A stretch of DNA of 19,969 nt from Chrysochromulina tobinii. Its lineage: Eukaryota; Haptophyta; Prymnesiales; Chrysochromulinaceae. Every line of letters starts with the position of its first letter. The first letter of the stretch is position 1. Under the pieces are notes generated by a model. That model did not search any database. It saw only the letters and a program-made list of their open reading frames with translations, and had not been told where the DNA came from. The stretch lies in the NCBI GenBank assembly GCA_001275005.1, contig JWZX01003012.1, forward strand, positions 1-19,969, read 5' to 3'. Both the position numbers and the translations under genes were made by a program. Shown one piece after another: positions 16,150 to 19,969 of this stretch.

Positions 16150-18753
16150 CTACTGGCGCCGTTCGGAGGCACCGACGGTCCGCGCCTCCGCCTCGTCCTT
16201 GGGCCCATCACTCCCGTCGGCGTGCAGAACCGCGAGGACGCACTGCGCTTTAGCATGACCATGAGCAGCCGCGAGGCCATACAGTCGCCGCGCCTCCGCC
16301 TCGTCCTTGGGTCCGCCACGCCCGTCCCCGTGCATTAGCGCGAGGTTGTACTGCGCTTGAGCAACATCTTGCACAGCCGCGAGGCCATACAGCCGCCGCG
16401 CCGCCACCTCGTCCTTGGGTCCGCCACGCCCTTGCGCGTGCATGAGCCCGAGGTTGCACTGCGCTTGAGCATCACCTTGCGCAGCCGCGAGGCCATACAG
16501 CCGCCGCGCCTCCGCCTCGTCCTTGGGTCCACCGAGCCCGTCCTCGTGCATGAGCGCAAGGTTGCACTGCGCTTGAGCAACACCTTGCACAGCCGCGAGG
16601 CCATACAGCCGCCGCGCCTCCACCTCGTCCTTGGGTCCGCCGCGCCCTTGCGCGTGCATGAACCCGAGGTTGCACTGCGCTTGAGCAACATCTTGCACAG
16701 CCGCGAGGCCATACAGCCGCCGCGCCTCCACCTCGTCCTTGGGTCCGCCGCGCCCTTGCGCGTGCATGAACCCGAGGTTGCACTGCGCTTGAGCATCACC
16801 TTGCACAGCTGCGAGGCCATACAGCCGCCGCGCCTCCGCCTCGTCCTTGGGTCCACCGAGCCCGTCAGCGTGCATGAGCGCGAGGTTGTACTGCGCTTCA
16901 GCATCACCTTGCACAGCCGCGAGGCCATACAGCCGCCGCGCCTCCGCCTCGTCCTTGGGTCCGCCACGCCCGACCCTGTGCATGAACGCGAGGTTGTACT
17001 GCGCTTCAGCATCACCTTGCACAGCTGCGAGACCATACAGCCGCCGCGCCTCCGCCTCGTCCTTGGGTCCACCGAGCCCGTCCTCGTGCAGAACCGCGAG
17101 GACGCACTGCGCTTTAGCATGACCATGAGCAGCCGCGAGGCCATACAGCCGCCGCGCCTCCACCTCGTCCTTGGGTCCGCCGCGCCCTTGCGCGTGCATG
17201 AACCCGAGGTTGCACTGCGCTTGAGCATCACCTTGCACAGCCGCGAGGCCATACAGCCGCCGCGCCTCCACCTCGTCCTTGGGTCCGCCGCGCCCTTGCG
17301 CGTGCATGAACCCGAGGTTGCACTGCGCTTGAGCATCACCTTGCACAGCTGCGAGGCCATACAGCCGCCGCGCCTCCGCCTCGTCCTTGGGTCCACCGAG
17401 CCCGTCAGCGTGCATGAGCGCGAGGTTGTACTGCGCTTCAGCATCACCTTGCACAGCCGCGAGGCCATACAGCCGCCGCGCCTCCGCCTCATCCTTGGGT
17501 CCGCCACGCCCTTGTCCTTGCATGGAGTCTCCTCGGGAGGGGAGAGCCAACCTGTCAGCCGACGAAGGCACCGGTGCGCTTGAGCAGAGTTTGCATCGAC
17601 GAACAGCTGCACTCTTCTTCAGCTGCGCTTGCGTGAAGGCTTCTTTGGGACGTCGCTCCTTGCATTGCGAGCAGAGCGACCCGACGCTATTGACCTCAGA
17701 TGGTGAAGCCGGTGCTGGCGACTCTGCAGCCGCTGGTGGTGATGGTGCGGGCGGCAAGGCGGCCACGACCAGTGCCAGTTCTATTTCCCTCGCTGCCTGC
17801 TCACGCTCACGTCGCTCGCGCTCGTGCCGCTCCTCCGCTATCGCCGCTTCTGCCGCTTCTGCCGCTTCTGCCGCTTCTGCCGCCTGCGCCGCCTGCGCCG
17901 CCTGCGCCTCCTCTTCCCTCCGAATCTCATCGCACTCGTCCACAGTCAGGTGCGAGTCGAATAGACGCTGGTCGATGATCGGGAGTGCTCGCCACCACTG
18001 AGCAAAGGTGATCAAAGGGCAGTTGCCACGCCTCACCTGGTCTTGAGTCCAGAGCCAATCCGAACGAATCTGCTTCACCTCCTCCGAGAGGACCTCGTCC
18101 ACCTCGAGCCGTAGTGACGATGCTGCTGACGATGATGATGATTCGTGTGGCCCAGCAGCTGATTCAGGCCGTGGCGGCGGCGGTCGAAGTGGCGACGGCG
18201 GAGGCGGCAGTGGCGGCGGCGGAGGCGGCAGTGGCGGCGGCGGCAGCAGAGGCGGCGGCGGCGGCAGTGGTGATAGTGGCGGCGGCAGTGGCGGTGGCGG
18301 TGACGGCAGCGATGGTCTCAGCATCTGCCTTGTAACTGTCGTCGGTGCTGTCGGTGCCATCGGCGCCATCGGCGCTGGCGGCTCTAGCGCTGTCGACGGC
18401 GTGGCACTTGACACGTGAGGTGCAACTGGCTGGACTGCACCACGTCCACCGCCACGGCCGCCACGGCCGCCGCGGCCGCCGCGGCCGCCGCGGCCGCCGC
18501 GGCCAGCCCCTTGCTCGTACGCCGGTGAGAATGCGGCCAATGCAGCGAGGAGTCCACGGTTAGTGTTGATGCGTGCACCCGCAGGTATGTTCTCCCTGCA
18601 CTCTGGACAAGAAAAGGAAGATGAGGCGTCGGGACGCACGGTCTCGACGCAGCGCGCACACAGCTCATGGCTGCCGTTGCAAGGAATGATCTTGGGCTCG
18701 CGCTCACCCTCGTTGAAAGGTTCTAGGCAAACCGGACACTCAAGAGCGCTCAT
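16150..18753 (-). CDS. RING finger / Stc1-like zinc finger / Sel1-repeat protein
   Basis: The protein is 867 aa. The frame extends upstream to a GTG at 18996, but the only ATG starts MSALECPVC, directly before the RING, so 18753 is chosen. The RING C3HC4 ligands are C6, C9, C25, H29, C32, C35, C49 and C52. Next come an RGG box (84-105, Gly-Arg repeats), a long Pro/Ser/Leu tract (~147-196), a Trp-containing segment (231-275), and an Ala/Glu coiled coil (~279-325). A C-x2-C...C-x2-C finger (C361, C364, C387, C390; CSQCKERRPKEAFTQAQLKK then RRCKLC) resembles Stc1-type fingers. Twelve Sel1-like repeats of 36 aa (EARRLYGLAAVQGDA-AQ-NL--MH) and a broken thirteenth complete it. It is probably an E3 ubiquitin ligase with a Sel1 scaffold for substrates. 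The C-terminus (TVGASERRQ) interrupts repeat 13. Confidence 0.8.
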   Translation of the reverse strand: MSALECPVCLEPFNEGEREPKIIPCNGSHELCARCVETVRPDASSSFSCPECRENIPAGARINTNRGLLAALAAFSPAYEQGAGRGGRGGRGGRGGRGGRGGGRGAVQPVAPHVSSATPSTALEPPAPMAPMAPTAPTTVTRQMLRPSLPSPPPPLPPPLSPLPPPPPLLPPPPLPPPPPPLPPPPSPLRPPPPRPESAAGPHESSSSSAASSLRLEVDEVLSEEVKQIRSDWLWTQDQVRRGNCPLITFAQWWRALPIIDQRLFDSHLTVDECDEIRREEEAQAAQAAQAAEAAEAAEAAEAAIAEERHERERREREQAAREIELALVVAALPPAPSPPAAAESPAPASPSEVNSVGSLCSQCKERRPKEAFTQAQLKKSAAVRRCKLCSSAPVPSSADRLALPSRGDSMQGQGRGGPKDEAEARRLYGLAAVQGDAEAQYNLALMHADGLGGPKDEAEARRLYGLAAVQGDAQAQCNLGFMHAQGRGGPKDEVEARRLYGLAAVQGDAQAQCNLGFMHAQGRGGPKDEVEARRLYGLAAAHGHAKAQCVLAVLHEDGLGGPKDEAEARRLYGLAAVQGDAEAQYNLAFMHRVGRGGPKDEAEARRLYGLAAVQGDAEAQYNLALMHADGLGGPKDEAEARRLYGLAAVQGDAQAQCNLGFMHAQGRGGPKDEVEARRLYGLAAVQDVAQAQCNLGFMHAQGRGGPKDEVEARRLYGLAAVQGVAQAQCNLALMHEDGLGGPKDEAEARRLYGLAAAQGDAQAQCNLGLMHAQGRGGPKDEVAARRLYGLAAVQDVAQAQYNLALMHGDGRGGPKDEAEARRLYGLAAAHGHAKAQCVLAVLHADGSDGPKDEAEARTVGASERRQ
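16210..17515 (-). repeat. 108-bp Sel1-encoding tandem repeat, 12 full units
   Basis: The phrase GGPKDE[AV]EARRLYGLAA recurs every 36 codons. Units differ at only a few positions (GDAEAQYNLALMHADG, GDAQAQCNLGFMHAQG, GHAKAQCVLAVLHEDG, DVAQAQCNLGFMHAQG types). Multi-unit blocks recur in the same order (units 1-2 and 6-7), suggesting unequal exchange of blocks as well as single units. Confidence 0.97.
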
Positions 18754-18894
18754 GTTTGCAGGCGGCAGCGGCTCGTCCTCCTTCCGAGTCCTTCGAAGCC
18801 GCACACTTAACCGATTTGGAATAGAGTTGTTTGCATGCAAATTTTTTATCAGGCTCTCCCACCATCCCCTGCAGCCGTCACAAACGAGTAGCCC

Positions 18895-18967
18895 GAGCGA
18901 GCGAGTACTAGGTACTTGTGGTGACCGAGGGGAGCGGAGCCGTCCTGCGAGACGGTGCAACTTTGAA
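18895..18967 (+). repeat. Dispersed direct repeat, copy B
   Basis: It is the partner of copy A at 15545-15622, with its core at 18923-18946. It lies about 140-215 bp upstream of the RING/Sel1 gene's ATG and about 300 bp upstream of the next plus-strand gene. Confidence 0.75.
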
Positions 18968-19229
18968 AGAGGGGCTACCGGTACCAGCGTGTCCACCGAC
19001 GCTCATCTTCGGCCGACCGAAGGCCACACACCGGCCCAAGGCAACGCACGCGTGAGCGCGTGCACGTACTCCCCCACCCCTTTCCAAGCTATTTGTAGCG
19101 GAGTGCACTTACTTTCTCACCCCTTGTATCATGTTAGGGGTCGGAATGGTGGTGAGCGCGGGGGGACCGCGACGAAACTGACTGATGACTTTACTGGGGG
19201 CTGTGAGCACGTTCATTCACACTTTCGCA

Positions 19230-19250
19230 ACGCACGCACGCACGCACGCG
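19230..19250. repeat. ACGC tetranucleotide microsatellite
   Basis: About five ACGC units run just upstream of the ATG at 19268, in the presumed 5' UTR. Confidence 0.85.
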
Positions 19251-19267
19251 TCGGCTTACTCGTGAAC

Positions 19268-19912
19268 ATGCCCTTCTCCTTTTCCGATTCGGACGACGAC
19301 GATGAGCCCGGACTGGCTGCGAGCCGCAAACGTCCGGCCACGGTGGTTGCAGACGCGTCCAAACGCAGCAGAACAGCCCTGCCCACGATGCCTCCCGGCC
19401 GCATGCATCAGCCTCCTTCACAGGAGCTCAGCGGCGCCGTTCGACGTGCTGCGCCACCGCTCCCGACTACGAGTCATCCCTTCTCCGCGAGTCAGCATTC
19501 TTTGAGCCGCCCATCGCAACCAAGACAGACGGGCCCCGCCGAGCTGATACGCTCAGTAACGCCTCCAGCGTCGGCGTCGGCGGTGGGTGCACCCGTGCGC
19601 CTTCCGACGCAGCCGAGACTGCCGGGTCCCGCCGAGCTCCATCGTTCAGCAGCGCCTGCAGCATCAGCTTCGTCCCGTGCACCTGTGCGCCTCGGCGTCT
19701 CGGCCCCCTACCCTGGCGATCCGAGCCGTGTGCGCCGACCCGAGCCGGCGTCGAGTACCGAGGCCGATCCGTTTGCCGCGTTCGAGATGCTCAAGCGTGC
19801 GCCCGAGCACCACGGCGGCGCCAGGTCGGCTGTGCAAGCCCGACCGTCGGGCTTCCACAGCACGCATCCACGTGGCAGCGTGGGCGACTGCGGCGGTGGC
19901 GGCGGCAACGGC

Positions 19913-19957
<45 letters not shown>

Positions 19958-19969
19958 AGCGGAGGCGGC
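19268..19969 (+). CDS. N-terminal part of an acidic, NLS-bearing disordered protein (runs off the window)
   Basis: From ATG 19268 the frame is open for exactly 234 codons to the last base, with no stop, so this is a 3'-truncated gene. It begins MPFSFSDSDDDDEPG, followed by two basic clusters (SRKRP and SKRSR, residues ~19-35) that look like a bipartite nuclear localisation signal. The rest is Pro/Ala/Ser-rich and disordered. A ~33-residue unit is repeated once (GPAELIRSVTPPASASAVGAPVRL and GPAELHRSAAPAASASSRAPVRL; ~91-149). A short, possibly ordered piece EADPFAAFEMLKRAPEHHGG lies near 170-190. It ends in a polyglycine run encoded by GGC repeats. I do not recognise the family; the conserved domain is probably beyond the edge. 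A nuclear role is inferred from the NLS only. Confidence 0.6.
19908..19969 (+). repeat. GGC trinucleotide run (polyglycine)
   Basis: Near-continuous GGC units at the right edge, in frame with the truncated gene. Runs of this kind are prone to length change and to assembly breaks, which may be why the contig ends here. Confidence 0.9.

Larger units (their letters stand above)
18754..19267. promoter_or_regulatory. Divergent intergenic region between the RING/Sel1 gene and the last gene
   Basis: This 514-bp interval separates ATGs at 18753 (minus) and 19268 (plus). On the minus strand GATAAAAAATTTGCATGC (about 18833-18850), an AT-rich TATA-like block in GC-rich DNA, lies about 90 nt upstream of the ATG. 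Repeat copy B (18895-18967) follows. Further right are a short hairpin gcacgc-gtgagc-gcgtgc near 19048 and an ACGC microsatellite. A gggggctgtgagc motif at ~19196 also occurs at ~15536. The promoter role is inferred from position only. Confidence 0.35.

Noticed and set aside
16357-17583. 408-aa plus-strand open frame across the Sel1 repeats
   Set aside because: It is a mirror of the 108-bp repeats: a period divisible by three with no stop in one unit keeps the other strand open too. The minus frame carries the recognisable Sel1 motif.
18754-18996. N-terminal extension of the RING/Sel1 ORF up to 18996
   Set aside because: It begins with GTG, contains no ATG, and overlaps repeat copy B and an AT-rich promoter-like block. 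The first ATG directly precedes the RING.

Overview
The window is nuclear DNA from a GC-rich eukaryotic microbe, most likely a microalga of the haptophyte type (a pelagophyte or another introner-rich alga is possible). The grounds are GT-AG introns, an intronless eukaryotic-type tRNA-Pro without encoded CCA, genes on both strands without operon spacing, eukaryotic domain fusions (OTU+UIM, F-box-like+beta-propeller, SAM-like, RING+Sel1, TMTC glycosyltransferase+TPR), and much low-complexity coding sequence (polyPro, polyGly, RGG, short tandem peptides). No mobile-element ORF, rRNA or CRISPR array was seen. Assignments rest on motif reading only; no search was run.

Layout from left to right: (1) 1-700, the end of an unrecognised ORF whose 3' part is duplicated, then tRNA-Pro(CGG) on the minus strand. 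(2) 835-1962, an OTU-family deubiquitinase with a UIM-like helix. (3) About 1.2 kb of non-coding DNA with an ACTTG microsatellite. (4) 3159-3809, a membrane-anchored protein resembling nucleoside 2-deoxyribosyltransferase. (5) 3990-5050, repeat-rich DNA holding a relic of a VOC/glyoxalase-type C-terminus. (6) A divergent pair: a SHOCT-like small protein (5855 to 5246, minus) and a sulfotransferase-like protein (6147-7344, plus, one intron). (7) 7892-11189, a TMTC-like GT-C membrane glycosyltransferase followed by TPR exons, with three clear introns and one optional one. (8) 11626-13029/13048, an F-box-like beta-propeller protein. (9) 13309-15432, a SAM-like, proline-rich repeat protein. (10) 18753 to 16150 (minus), a RING / Stc1-like zinc-finger / Sel1-repeat protein. 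(11) 19268 to the window edge, the start of an acidic, NLS-bearing protein that runs off the end.

The main find is in the introns. Introns in at least two different genes carry the same 20-nt module (ctgattgcctccctcatcag: a branch-point-like CTGAT, a pyrimidine tract and the acceptor AG), and three genes share an upstream GAGTGC(C)T module. Five introns (one of them optional) are flanked by direct duplications of adjoining exon sequence. One intron holds 11 tandem copies of the 3' module, and two introns consist of back-to-back intron-like units. This looks like an introner family caught in the act of creating and expanding introns. Two probable reading-frame breaks (about 10975 and about 12850-12885) need read-level checking.
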